Position numbers and translations under genes: made by a program | Part shown: in pieces, positions 49,988 to 57,448 of the stretch | How the letters are laid out: each line of letters opens with the position of its first letter | Numbering within the stretch: the stretch's first letter is position 1 | DNA from: Clostridia bacterium | GTDB taxonomy: Bacteria > Bacillota > Clostridia > Christensenellales > CAG-138 | Length of the DNA: 64,000 nt | Direction of reading: 5' to 3' | Assembly (NCBI GenBank): GCA_017524445.1 | Contig: JAFXVP010000060.1 | Span: forward strand, 1 to 64,000 | The notes under the pieces: generated by a model | What the model was told of the DNA's origin: nothing | The model's input: the letters and a program-made list of their open reading frames with translations, nothing else | Database searches by the model: none

Positions 49988-50016
49988 ATTATAGCACAGT
50001 CAGCAACGCGCCGCAA
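49988..50016 (-). promoter_or_regulatory. Promoter of the VanY-like gene
   Basis: Reading leftward: TTGCGG (50016-50011), 17-base spacer, TATAAT (49993-49988). Expected transcription start is at or within a base or two of the ATG at 49980. Confidence 0.75.
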
Positions 50017-50022
50017 GCATGG

Positions 50023-50052
50023 AAAAAGGAGCCGCCCTTCGACAGCTCCTTT
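50023..50052 (-). terminator. Terminator of pepF
   Basis: AAAGGAGC/GCTCCTTT stem with a T-run on the minus strand, directly downstream of the pepF stop at 50063. Confidence 0.75.
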
Positions 50053-50062
50053 ATTCTTGTTT

Positions 50063-51844
50063 TTACAGTTCCTTCAAAAGCTCTCTGAGCTCGCGGACGG
50101 AATCCGCGAAGACCTTCAGCGCGTCCTTGACCGGCTGCGGGCTCGTGAGGTCGACGCCCGCGATCATGAGCTCGTTCAGCGGATAGTCGCTGCCGCCGGT
50201 GGTGAGGAACCTGAGATAGCCCTCGGCGTCGCCGGTCTCGACGATGTGCGACGCGATGGCGACGGCGGAGCTGAAGCCCGTCGCGTACTGGAAGACGTAG
50301 TACGCGGTGTAGAAGTGCGGGATGAACGCCCATTCGTAAGCGATGTTCTCCGGCACCTCCGCGCCTTCGTAGTAGAGCTCGACGAGCGAACGATAGATCG
50401 CCGTGAGCTTCTCCGCGGTCAGCGGCTCGCCGTTCTGGTACGCCTCGTGCGCTTTGCGCTCGAACTCGGCAAACAGCGTCTGACGGAACAGCGTGGTGCG
50501 GAAGCCCTCGAGGAAGTGATTGAGCACGTACGCGCGGCGCGCCTTGTCGGTCTCGGTCTTCAGGAGGTACTTGGTGAGCAGCACTTCGTTGACGGTCGAG
50601 GCGACCTCCGCGACAAAGATGCAGTAATCGTGGTTCATGTAGTCCTGCGTGTTGTCGGACTTATAGGAGTGCATCGCGTGACCGAGCTCGTGCGCGGTGG
50701 TAAAGGCGTCGTCGAGCGCGTCGGTGTAGTTCAGAAGCACATAGGGATGCACGCCGTAAACGCCGCAGGAGAACGCGCCGCCGCGCTTGCCCTTGTTTTC
50801 GTAGACGTCCATCCAGTTCTCGCTGTACGCCTTGTCCAGAAGCTTCTGATACCCTTCGCCGAGCGGGAGCGTTGCGGCCTTGACCATCTTCTTCGCTTCC
50901 TCGAACGGGACCTTGAACTCGACGTCCTTCACCATCGGGCAGTAGAGGTCGAACATGTCGATCTTCTCAAGGCCGAGCGCTTCCTTGCGCAGTTCGAGGT
51001 ATTCGCGCATAGCCGGCAGGCTCTCGTGGACCGCTTCGATCAGGCTGTCGTAGACGGAGACCGGAATGTTGTTGCGGAACAGCGCCGCTTCGCACGCGCT
51101 CGTATAATTGCGGACGTTCGACATGAACTGGTCCTGCTTCACGTTGCCGCCGTAGAGCGCGGCGAACGTGTTGATGTACTTCTTATACGTGCCGAACATG
51201 GCGTTGAACGCCTCTTCGCGGACCGCACGGACCGGACTCTCGCGGTACACGCCGAAGTTGCCGGAGGTGAGCTGCACTTCGTTGCCCTCGGCGTCGTGGA
51301 TCTTCGGCAGCTCCATGTCGACGTTTGTCAGCATTTCATACGCGTCCTGCGGCGCCTGCGCGGCGTCGCCCAGCATCGCCAGCATGCGCTCGCGCTGCGC
51401 GTCGAGCGTGTGCGCGCGGGAGCGGGTGAGGTTCTCGACGTAGAAGCGGTAGGGCTTCATCTCGTCCGGCGCGAGGAACGCATTGAGCTTCTCTTCGGGG
51501 ATACTGAGGATCTCCGGGTCCATGAACGCGAGGGCGGAGGAAAACTGCACGTACGCGCTCGTCGCCTTGCCGTCCATCTCCTGATGCTTCGGTTCGGAAC
51601 CGTCCGCGGCGCGGTGCAGCATCGCGTAGATATACGCCTTTTCAAGCCGTTCGGCGATCCCGTTGACCGTGTCAACGCCCGCCTTGAAGCTTTCGCGGGA
51701 ATTGCCGAGCGTGCCTTCGATCGCCGCGATCTTCGGAAGGTCCGCCACGATCGCATTGAGCTCCGCTTCCCATGCCTCGTCGCTTTCATACATGTGCGTA
51801 AAGTCCCACTGGAATTTCGGGTCCATGTCTTTTCTTGCCTGCAT
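50063..51844 (-). CDS. pepF: Oligoendopeptidase F (M3 family)
   Basis: The 593-residue zinc peptidase has the M3 signature TTAHELGHAMHSY (HExxH equivalent HELGH) with the downstream FVAEVASTVNE glutamate ligand, and the PepF-specific RGGAFSCGVYGVHPYVLLNY and HFYTAYYVFQYATGFSSA regions. Length fits PepF. It degrades short peptides in the cytoplasm. AAAGGAG precedes the ATG. A monocistronic gene with its own promoter and terminator. Confidence 0.96.
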   Translation of the reverse strand: MQARKDMDPKFQWDFTHMYESDEAWEAELNAIVADLPKIAAIEGTLGNSRESFKAGVDTVNGIAERLEKAYIYAMLHRAADGSEPKHQEMDGKATSAYVQFSSALAFMDPEILSIPEEKLNAFLAPDEMKPYRFYVENLTRSRAHTLDAQRERMLAMLGDAAQAPQDAYEMLTNVDMELPKIHDAEGNEVQLTSGNFGVYRESPVRAVREEAFNAMFGTYKKYINTFAALYGGNVKQDQFMSNVRNYTSACEAALFRNNIPVSVYDSLIEAVHESLPAMREYLELRKEALGLEKIDMFDLYCPMVKDVEFKVPFEEAKKMVKAATLPLGEGYQKLLDKAYSENWMDVYENKGKRGGAFSCGVYGVHPYVLLNYTDALDDAFTTAHELGHAMHSYKSDNTQDYMNHDYCIFVAEVASTVNEVLLTKYLLKTETDKARRAYVLNHFLEGFRTTLFRQTLFAEFERKAHEAYQNGEPLTAEKLTAIYRSLVELYYEGAEVPENIAYEWAFIPHFYTAYYVFQYATGFSSAVAIASHIVETGDAEGYLRFLTTGGSDYPLNELMIAGVDLTSPQPVKDALKVFADSVRELRELLKEL

Positions 51845-51874
51845 GTTCGTTCTCCTTTGTTTGATTTCTGTTAC

Positions 51875-51903
51875 AGTATACCGCGTTTTTCATCCGTTGT
51901 CCA
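51875..51903 (-). promoter_or_regulatory. Promoter of pepF
   Basis: Reading leftward: TGGACA (51903-51898), 17-base spacer, TATACT (51880-51875), about 31 bases before the ATG. Confidence 0.7.
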
Positions 51904-51907
51904 CGGG

Positions 51908-52150
51908 TCAGGGCGTTTTTTTCAGCGTGTAGACCGTCGCTTTTCCGCGCTGGATGCAAAAGACAGGGAGCCCGTACTGCCGTAAAAGCCGGATATCGTC
52001 CGACACGCTCTTGCGTTCGGCGGGAATGCCGCGTTCACTGAGCTTTCCGAGGATCTCGCGCATCGAGAGCGTTCGTCCGCTGACGTATGCGTCTTCCAAT
52101 ATATCCTTCACATACAGGATCTTCAACTTGCCGTCCGTTTTCTTTGCCAT
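51908..52150 (-). CDS. Solo winged-helix protein like the N terminus of WYL regulators
   Basis: The 80-residue product reads ILYVKDILEDAYVSGRTLSM, then REILGKLSERGIPAERKSVSDDI and RLLRQYGLPV. This is the DNA-binding N-terminal module of WYL-domain regulators (the AERKSxxDDI helix is typical). The WYL sensor domain (~200 residues) is missing and the frame stops cleanly after a beta wing, so it is either a natural solo domain or a truncation. GGAGGAAA precedes the ATG. The pepF promoter starts within five bases of its stop. Confidence 0.8.
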   Translation of the reverse strand: MAKKTDGKLKILYVKDILEDAYVSGRTLSMREILGKLSERGIPAERKSVSDDIRLLRQYGLPVFCIQRGKATVYTLKKTP

Positions 52151-52248
52151 GTCGGTTTCCTCCTTTCCGGCTTTGCACGGTCAGTATCGCACGCGATCTG
52201 TCCCAAAAAGCGGAAAGGATCAATTTTTCACCGACAGGAAGCGATCTT

Positions 52249-52312
52249 TTACAACCCTGTTACAACTCTATGACATTTCTGTGACGTTTTGGACGAATTT
52301 CAAGTATATGAT
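52249..52312 (+). promoter_or_regulatory. Pho-box-like array with a downstream -10
   Basis: Four hexamers at exact 11-base steps: TTACAA (52249), TTACAA (52260), TGACAT (52271), TGACGT (52282), each followed by five other bases. Seventeen bases after the last lies TATATG/TATGAT (52305-52312). PhoP boxes in bacilli are direct repeats of this spacing and sequence type. Confidence 0.5.
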
Positions 52313-52453
52313 GAAAGCGAAGAAGACAGAACAGCGTCCCTCCCGAGGGTGCGCCGCCCGTTCCTTTCACCTGTTCCCGGGCGGGCGGCGCAGGACCTTG
52401 CCCATATGGAAATACCGGTTTCGCGCGAGCGATCCTCTCCCCAATGCAGCGCG
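52313..52453 (+). other. Gene-free stretch, possible small RNA downstream of the Pho-like array
   Basis: Contains a perfect 11-bp stem, TGCGCCGCCCG (52350-52360) with CGGGCGGCGCA (52382-52392). The plus-strand frame here is Arg/Pro-rich without homology signs. A non-coding transcript is possible; no plus-strand terminator with T-run is seen. Confidence 0.3.
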
Positions 52454-52491
52454 AAAAATAACGAACCGTCCCGAAAACCGGGACGGTTCGT
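52454..52491 (-). terminator. Terminator of the GH13 gene
   Basis: A perfect 12-bp stem (52462-52473 with 52479-52490), then a T-rich run on the minus strand (A's at 52454-52458). Confidence 0.85.
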
Positions 52492-52508
52492 GCGTTGTCC
52501 GAACGGAG

Positions 52509-54113
52509 TTATCCGAGCACGACGCTCGTCTGTCCGCCTATGGTCAGGGTCGTGCCGGAAAGCGAGGCGTCTTCGACGCCGATGTACGCGCGAAGCTCGG
52601 TGAAATCGCCGAATTGTGAGACGTCGACCGTCTGCTTGGAGCCGCTCGGGTTGTGCAGCACAAGCACGGTCTTGCCCTCATAGGTCGAGGTGAAGCCGCC
52701 GATCTTGGTGCCGGTGACCGCAACGGCACGGTAGTCCCCGCGCGCGATCGCCGGGTTTGCTTTGCGGATCATGATCAACTTCTTATAATACGTATAGAGC
52801 GAGTTCTCGTCCGCCATCTGCTGCACGGCGCCGTTCTGGATCTGATTTGATGCGTCATAGGTCGTGCCGAGCGGATCCTTTACCGTGTCTTCGTCGCCCC
52901 AGACCATGGCGAGACGGCGGTTTGCATCGGTGTTTGCGCCGCCGCGCGAGCCGCGCATGCCGAGCTCCTCACCGTAATAGATAAACGGTGACCCGGGGCC
53001 GAGGATATAGAGGTTCGCCGCCATCTGCATGTGACCCGACGAGGCGGTGAGGTATCCCGCCGCGCGGTCTGTGTCGTGGTTGGCGATGAACGGAACGAAC
53101 ATTGCGTCCGGGTTCGTCTCCGCGATCGAGGCAAGATAGCTTTCCACGTACTTCGCGTATTTGCCGGCGTCGCCCTTTTTGGCAGTGCCGGCGATCATTC
53201 CCTCCGCCTGCGAGACGGTGAAGTTGAAGCAGTTCGTGGCGGGGTAATAGCGACCCGTGATGCCGTCGCCGTCCCAGACCTCCGCAACCGTGTACATGTC
53301 GGGATAGTCGGCGCGCAGGGTATTGAGATATTCCTCCCAGAATGCGACGCTGGCGTCGTGATCGCCGAAGTAGACATATTTTGCCGCGTCGAAGCGGAAG
53401 CCGTCGACGCCGCGGTCGAGATAGTAGCGCGCGACCTTCAATACCTCTTCACGCACGGCGGGGCAGTCGTAGTTCAGCTCGGGCATGCCGCCGTCGAAAT
53501 TACATTCATAGTAGATATTCGTACCGTACAGCGAGGTAAACGTGCGTCCTGCCGGGGCGGTTTCGCCTTCCGTATAGTAGCTGTAGAAATCATAGAACGG
53601 ATCGGAGGGATCGTCGCGGCGGTGCGCGTCGGAAAAGCTGCGGAACCAATCGTTGTCCCGCGCAGTATGGTTGATCACGAGGTCAAGGATCAGCTTGACG
53701 CCGCGCGCGTGGCATGCGGCGATCAGATCGTCCAGATCCTCCTGCGTGCCGAACTTCGGATCGATCTCATAATAATCGGATACGTCGTATTTATGATAGG
53801 AGGGCGAGGCAAAGATCGGCGTCAGCCAGATGCCTTCGACACCGAGCGATTTTCCGGAATCCGGGTCGCCGTCGTTCAGGTAATCCATACGATTGATGAT
53901 GCCGCGAAGATCGCCGACGCCGTCACCGTTCGAATCGGAGAATGAGCAGGTGAAGATCTCGTAAAAGACGCGCGCATTGTCCTGCGCGGGCGCTGCGCCC
54001 AGAAGCTTTGCGTCGCGGATCGCGTATTCCTTTGCTTTCGTTCCGCCGCAGCCGAACGAAAGCAGCAACGCCGCAAGCAGCAGAACGGCGATATATTTCG
54101 GAAGTATTCTCAT
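52509..54113 (-). CDS. Secreted lipoprotein alpha-amylase family (GH13) enzyme
   Basis: The 534-residue protein has a lipoprotein signal (SFGC) and a GH13 barrel. It shows DLRGIINRMDYL, GIWLTPIF, DLVINHTA (region I), GFRFDAAKYV with the catalytic Asp (region II), VAEVWDGD with the acid/base Glu (region III) and FIANHDTDR (region IV). A C-terminal beta domain follows. It resembles extracellular oligosaccharide/alpha-amylase lipoproteins of Clostridia. It likely cuts alpha-glucans at the cell surface for ABC uptake. The start at 54113 has GGGAGG upstream. Monocistronic. Confidence 0.92.
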   Translation of the reverse strand: MRILPKYIAVLLLAALLLSFGCGGTKAKEYAIRDAKLLGAAPAQDNARVFYEIFTCSFSDSNGDGVGDLRGIINRMDYLNDGDPDSGKSLGVEGIWLTPIFASPSYHKYDVSDYYEIDPKFGTQEDLDDLIAACHARGVKLILDLVINHTARDNDWFRSFSDAHRRDDPSDPFYDFYSYYTEGETAPAGRTFTSLYGTNIYYECNFDGGMPELNYDCPAVREEVLKVARYYLDRGVDGFRFDAAKYVYFGDHDASVAFWEEYLNTLRADYPDMYTVAEVWDGDGITGRYYPATNCFNFTVSQAEGMIAGTAKKGDAGKYAKYVESYLASIAETNPDAMFVPFIANHDTDRAAGYLTASSGHMQMAANLYILGPGSPFIYYGEELGMRGSRGGANTDANRRLAMVWGDEDTVKDPLGTTYDASNQIQNGAVQQMADENSLYTYYKKLIMIRKANPAIARGDYRAVAVTGTKIGGFTSTYEGKTVLVLHNPSGSKQTVDVSQFGDFTELRAYIGVEDASLSGTTLTIGGQTSVVLG

Positions 54114-54181
54114 CGTGATGCCTCCCACAGTCTTGATCGTTCATATCGTATATTTTTTTCGGCAGTTTGTCAAGGTAATGC

Positions 54182-54210
54182 TTTTCATCGGACGGAAAGT
54201 ATGATATACT
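54182..54210 (+). promoter_or_regulatory. Promoter of the 54.2-kb genes
   Basis: TTTTCA (54182-54187), 17-base spacer ending TATGA, TATACT (54205-54210). The likely start codon (54216 or 54219) is at the expected transcription start. Confidence 0.65.
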
Positions 54211-54215
54211 TTCAC

Positions 54216-54710
54216 ATGATGAAACGATATGAACTCTACAATCCGGAAGCGCTGCTTTCGATGCAGGCAAAAAAGAAACGTGCGGGGATCGCCATGCTTG
54301 CCGTTGCGGCGGCAGGGCTTCTCGCGTGCGTCATTCTGTGTATTCTGACCACGCGCAGCAATTACGGAACGATGCTCTGGACGACCGTCGGCGTCTCGAT
54401 CCTCTCGGGCTGGACAGTGATCTTCCTGTCTCACGCCGTTTACGAACCCGCAAAGAGCGGCGTGCGGCACATGAAGATGGTCGAGGAGGGGGAACGGAAA
54501 ACGATCCGCGGCCGCTTTGAGAAGACGAACGAGGTGCGGTATATCCGGCACGGCGTCACGCTGCGTCGGGTCCGCGCGGTTTACGGTGAACGCGCAGCCA
54601 TGTTGGTGCTGTACGAGCCGTATGCGAAAAGACTGCCGGACACCTTCGTCGGCGCGGTGGAGACGGTGAACGATTTTATCGTTGCGTACGAGGTGGACGA
54701 CAATGATTAA
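54216..54710 (+). CDS. Two-helix membrane protein of unknown function
   Basis: The product (164 residues) has two hydrophobic segments (about 24-46 and 56-76), then a ~85-residue cytoplasmic domain: MKMVEEGERKTIRGRFEKTNEVRYIRHGV with a conserved-looking GRF turn, and AAMLVLYEPYAKRLPDTF. I do not recognise it. No ribosome site precedes ATG 54216 or 54219, and both fall at the predicted transcription start, so translation may be leaderless. An ATG at 54264 is a less likely alternative. It overlaps the next gene by eight bases. Confidence 0.7.
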   Translation: MMKRYELYNPEALLSMQAKKKRAGIAMLAVAAAGLLACVILCILTTRSNYGTMLWTTVGVSILSGWTVIFLSHAVYEPAKSGVRHMKMVEEGERKTIRGRFEKTNEVRYIRHGVTLRRVRAVYGERAAMLVLYEPYAKRLPDTFVGAVETVNDFIVAYEVDDND

Positions 54711-55254
54711 GAGCTTGCTTCGCAACCTGCATCGATACGTATTTTGGGCACTGATCTCCGTTATGCTGTGGGCATGGATCTTCACACTGCTGCTTTCGGC
54801 GCCGGAAAAGAACAAGATCACGATCTATGCGGACGTGCCCGAGATCGATGGGAACGCGCTTTCGATCGAACTGGAAAAGGATCTGCCGAAGGGGATCCGG
54901 CTCGTCGACGCAAAGACCTTCAACTCACTGCTGTTTCAGCAGTATGCCGTGCTGAAGGGCGATCTGTATCTTGTGCCGGAATCCGATGCAGAGACGTATC
55001 TGCCGTCGTTTCTGCCGATCGACCGGGCTGCGTTTCCCGGTGCGGCGTTCTATGAATCGGACGGCGAGGCATACGGGATCGTGCTATATGACGAACAGGC
55101 GGGGCTGATCACCGGCGGACGATATGTAACATATAAGGAAGGCGAGCGATGCTTCCTGTTCTTCAATAAGGATTCGAAGCATCTCGGCGCGTGGAACGGC
55201 TCGGCGGACGACGCCGCGATCGTGATCGCGCGGCATTTTCTGACATTGCGGTAA
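54703..55254 (+). CDS. Membrane-anchored protein of unknown function
   Basis: The 183-residue product has one N-terminal transmembrane segment (about 12-34) and an extracytoplasmic domain with KITIYADVPEIDG, a LPKGIRLVDAKTFNSL stretch, DLYLVPESDAETY and a final helix ending LTLR. The VPExD pattern and overall order recall substrate-binding-protein fragments, but no family can be named. It starts inside the previous gene with GAGG upstream and is followed after 15 bases by the GH53 gene, so the three may form one transcript. Confidence 0.7.
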   Translation: MIKSLLRNLHRYVFWALISVMLWAWIFTLLLSAPEKNKITIYADVPEIDGNALSIELEKDLPKGIRLVDAKTFNSLLFQQYAVLKGDLYLVPESDAETYLPSFLPIDRAAFPGAAFYESDGEAYGIVLYDEQAGLITGGRYVTYKEGERCFLFFNKDSKHLGAWNGSADDAAIVIARHFLTLR

Positions 55255-55269
55255 AAAACGGAGGAACCC

Positions 55270-57243
55270 ATGAAAAAGAGGTGGACGGTATTGCTGCTGG
55301 CGGCTATGATGCTGACGGCCTGCGCGGGAAAGACGATCGAGGTTTTGAACGCGATCCCGACGGAAAAGATCGAGGGAAGCACGTTATACGTGAAAAAGGT
55401 CGAGAATCTGCCCGACGGGTTTATTATGGGTATGGACGCGTCGTCCGTCATTGCGGAGGAACAGAGCGGCGTGAAGTATTATAACTTCGCGGGCGAGGAG
55501 CAGGACGTCTTCAAAACGCTTGCGGAGAACGGCATCACGCATATTCGTGTGCGCGTCTGGAACAACCCGTACGACGCGGAAGGTCACGGCTACGGCGGCG
55601 GCAACAGCGACGTCGAAAAAGCGGTCGAGATCGGCAAGCGCGCCACGAAGTACGGCATGAAGCTGATCGTGGACTTCCATTATTCCGATTTCTGGGCGGA
55701 CCCCGGCAAGCAGATGGTCCCGCTTGCGTGGAAGGACATGGATATTGACAAAAAGACCGATGCGCTCTTTGCGTTTACGCGCGACGCGCTGAAGGAAATG
55801 AAACGCGAAGGCGTTGCCGTCGGCATGGTACAGCTCGGCAATGAAACGAACGGCGCGATGTGCGGGGAATCGGATTTCCAGAAAATCGCAAAGCTGATGC
55901 AGGCGGGAAGCAAGGCGGTCCGGAAGGTGTATCCCGACGCGCTCGTGGCGGTGCATTTCGCCAATCCGGAAAAAGCGGATGCGTATAACGGATATGCTTC
56001 GAAGCTGGATATCTACAAGGTCGATTACGATGTGTTTGCTTCCTCCTATTACCCGTTCTGGCACGGTACGCTGGAGAACCTGTCAGACGTGCTGAGCGGC
56101 GTTGCGGATCGGTACGGCAAAAAGGTCATGGTCATGGAAACGTCCTATCCCTATACCGGCGAGGATACGGACTTTTCGGGCAACACGATCTCCGATTCGA
56201 CCGCGAACATCGTGAAGGACTATCCGTTTACGGTGCAGGGACAGGCGAACAACGTCCGCAACGTGATCGACGCGGTTGCGCATACCAAAAACGGCATCGG
56301 CGTGGTCTACTGGGAAGGCACGTGGATCACGGTCGGTACAAGCTCACGGGCGGAAAATCAGCTGAAATGGGAAACTTACGGCTCCGGCTGGGCAACGAGC
56401 TACGGCGGAAGCTATGACCCGAAGGACGCCGGCAAATACTACGGCGGCTGCGCAGTCGACAATCAGGCGATGTTCGACGCGACCGGGCATCCCCTGGAAT
56501 CGCTGCGGGTCTGGAATCTTGTGCGGTACGGCAACGAGGTCGAGCCCACGGTCGACGCGATCCGCGACACGGATCTGGAATTTGACCTCAAAGGAACGAT
56601 CGCGCTTCCGGAAACGGTCAATGCGGTGCTCACGAGCAATGAGCTCGCGCAGGTCCCCGTCGAGTGGAACGTGACCGAGGCGGACATAGCGCGTATGCAC
56701 GAGGGCGGAACGAAGACCTATAAGATCACAGGTGTCGCGGCGGGACTTCCGGCTGCCGGCACGGTGTCGATGGTGAAGTTCAATTATGTGAAGAATCCGG
56801 GCTTCGAGGACGGATCGCTCGATCCGTGGCAGACGGAGGACCGCGGCGGGGCGGATCAGCTGTATATCGAGAACAAGCTCACAGACTCCCTGAACGGCAC
56901 ATATCACATGCACTTCTGGAGCGCGGCGAAGGATTCGGTCGATTTCTCGCTGTTCCAGGAGATCGGCGATCTGCCCGCGGGAACGTATACGTTCACGATC
57001 TCGATCATGGGCGGCGACGCGGGCGACGCCGAGATCTTCTGCTACGCGCTCGTCGACGGCGTCGAAACAGGGCGCACGCCGATGAAGATCACGTCCTACG
57101 GGAACTGGGACACGCAGACCGTCGAAGGCATCAAAGTGGCTGCGGGGCAGACCGTGACGGTCGGCATCTCCGTGAAATGCTCCGGCGCGGGCAGCGGCGC
57201 GTGGGGCAAGATCGACGACGGGCTTCTGAACCGTCAGGACTGA
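55270..57243 (+). CDS. Secreted GH53 endo-beta-1,4-galactanase with Ig-like and carbohydrate-binding domains
   Basis: The 657-residue lipoprotein (signal ending MLTAC) has a GH53 barrel (about 45-410). It shows FIMGMDASSV, THIRVRVWNNPYD, LIVDFHYSDFWADPGKQ, VQLGNETNGA with the acid/base Glu, and KVMVMETSYPYT with the nucleophile Glu. After it come a Big_4-like domain (PTVDAIRDTD...WNVTEADIARM) and a C-terminal beta-sandwich (NPGFEDGSLDPW onward), like CBM61-type galactan-binding modules. It cuts pectic galactan at the cell surface. A sugar ABC system follows, in the order seen in galactan loci. Confidence 0.93.
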   Translation: MKKRWTVLLLAAMMLTACAGKTIEVLNAIPTEKIEGSTLYVKKVENLPDGFIMGMDASSVIAEEQSGVKYYNFAGEEQDVFKTLAENGITHIRVRVWNNPYDAEGHGYGGGNSDVEKAVEIGKRATKYGMKLIVDFHYSDFWADPGKQMVPLAWKDMDIDKKTDALFAFTRDALKEMKREGVAVGMVQLGNETNGAMCGESDFQKIAKLMQAGSKAVRKVYPDALVAVHFANPEKADAYNGYASKLDIYKVDYDVFASSYYPFWHGTLENLSDVLSGVADRYGKKVMVMETSYPYTGEDTDFSGNTISDSTANIVKDYPFTVQGQANNVRNVIDAVAHTKNGIGVVYWEGTWITVGTSSRAENQLKWETYGSGWATSYGGSYDPKDAGKYYGGCAVDNQAMFDATGHPLESLRVWNLVRYGNEVEPTVDAIRDTDLEFDLKGTIALPETVNAVLTSNELAQVPVEWNVTEADIARMHEGGTKTYKITGVAAGLPAAGTVSMVKFNYVKNPGFEDGSLDPWQTEDRGGADQLYIENKLTDSLNGTYHMHFWSAAKDSVDFSLFQEIGDLPAGTYTFTISIMGGDAGDAEIFCYALVDGVETGRTPMKITSYGNWDTQTVEGIKVAAGQTVTVGISVKCSGAGSGAWGKIDDGLLNRQD

Positions 57244-57271
57244 AAAAATGTTTGGACAACCCACATTCTTT

Positions 57272-57335
57272 TTGACGAAAATTGTGCGGATTATATATAA
57301 AAACAGTTGACAACGAGCACAAATTTGAGTATATT
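57272..57335 (+). promoter_or_regulatory. Tandem promoters of the oligosaccharide ABC operon
   Basis: P1: TTGACG (57272-57277), 16 bases, TATATA (57294-57299). P2: TTGACA (57307-57312), 17 bases, TATATT (57330-57335). ATTGTGC (57280-57286) and GCACAAAT (57317-57324) form a split inverted repeat around P2's -35 and could be an operator pair. Confidence 0.7.
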
Positions 57336-57448
57336 ATAGGTACATCATGGGATTGTGGGGGTCTGTTCGAAAAGGCACCGCGACCCGGATGGAGTCTTTT
57401 CATTATGGGTATCCGGAAACGAATACCAAATTAAACAGGAGGGAACTT

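Noticed and set aside
50000..51985. A 673-codon plus-strand frame opposite pepF
   Set aside because: The product is Arg/Val-rich without domains, while the minus strand holds the M3 HELGH motif in a full-length peptidase.
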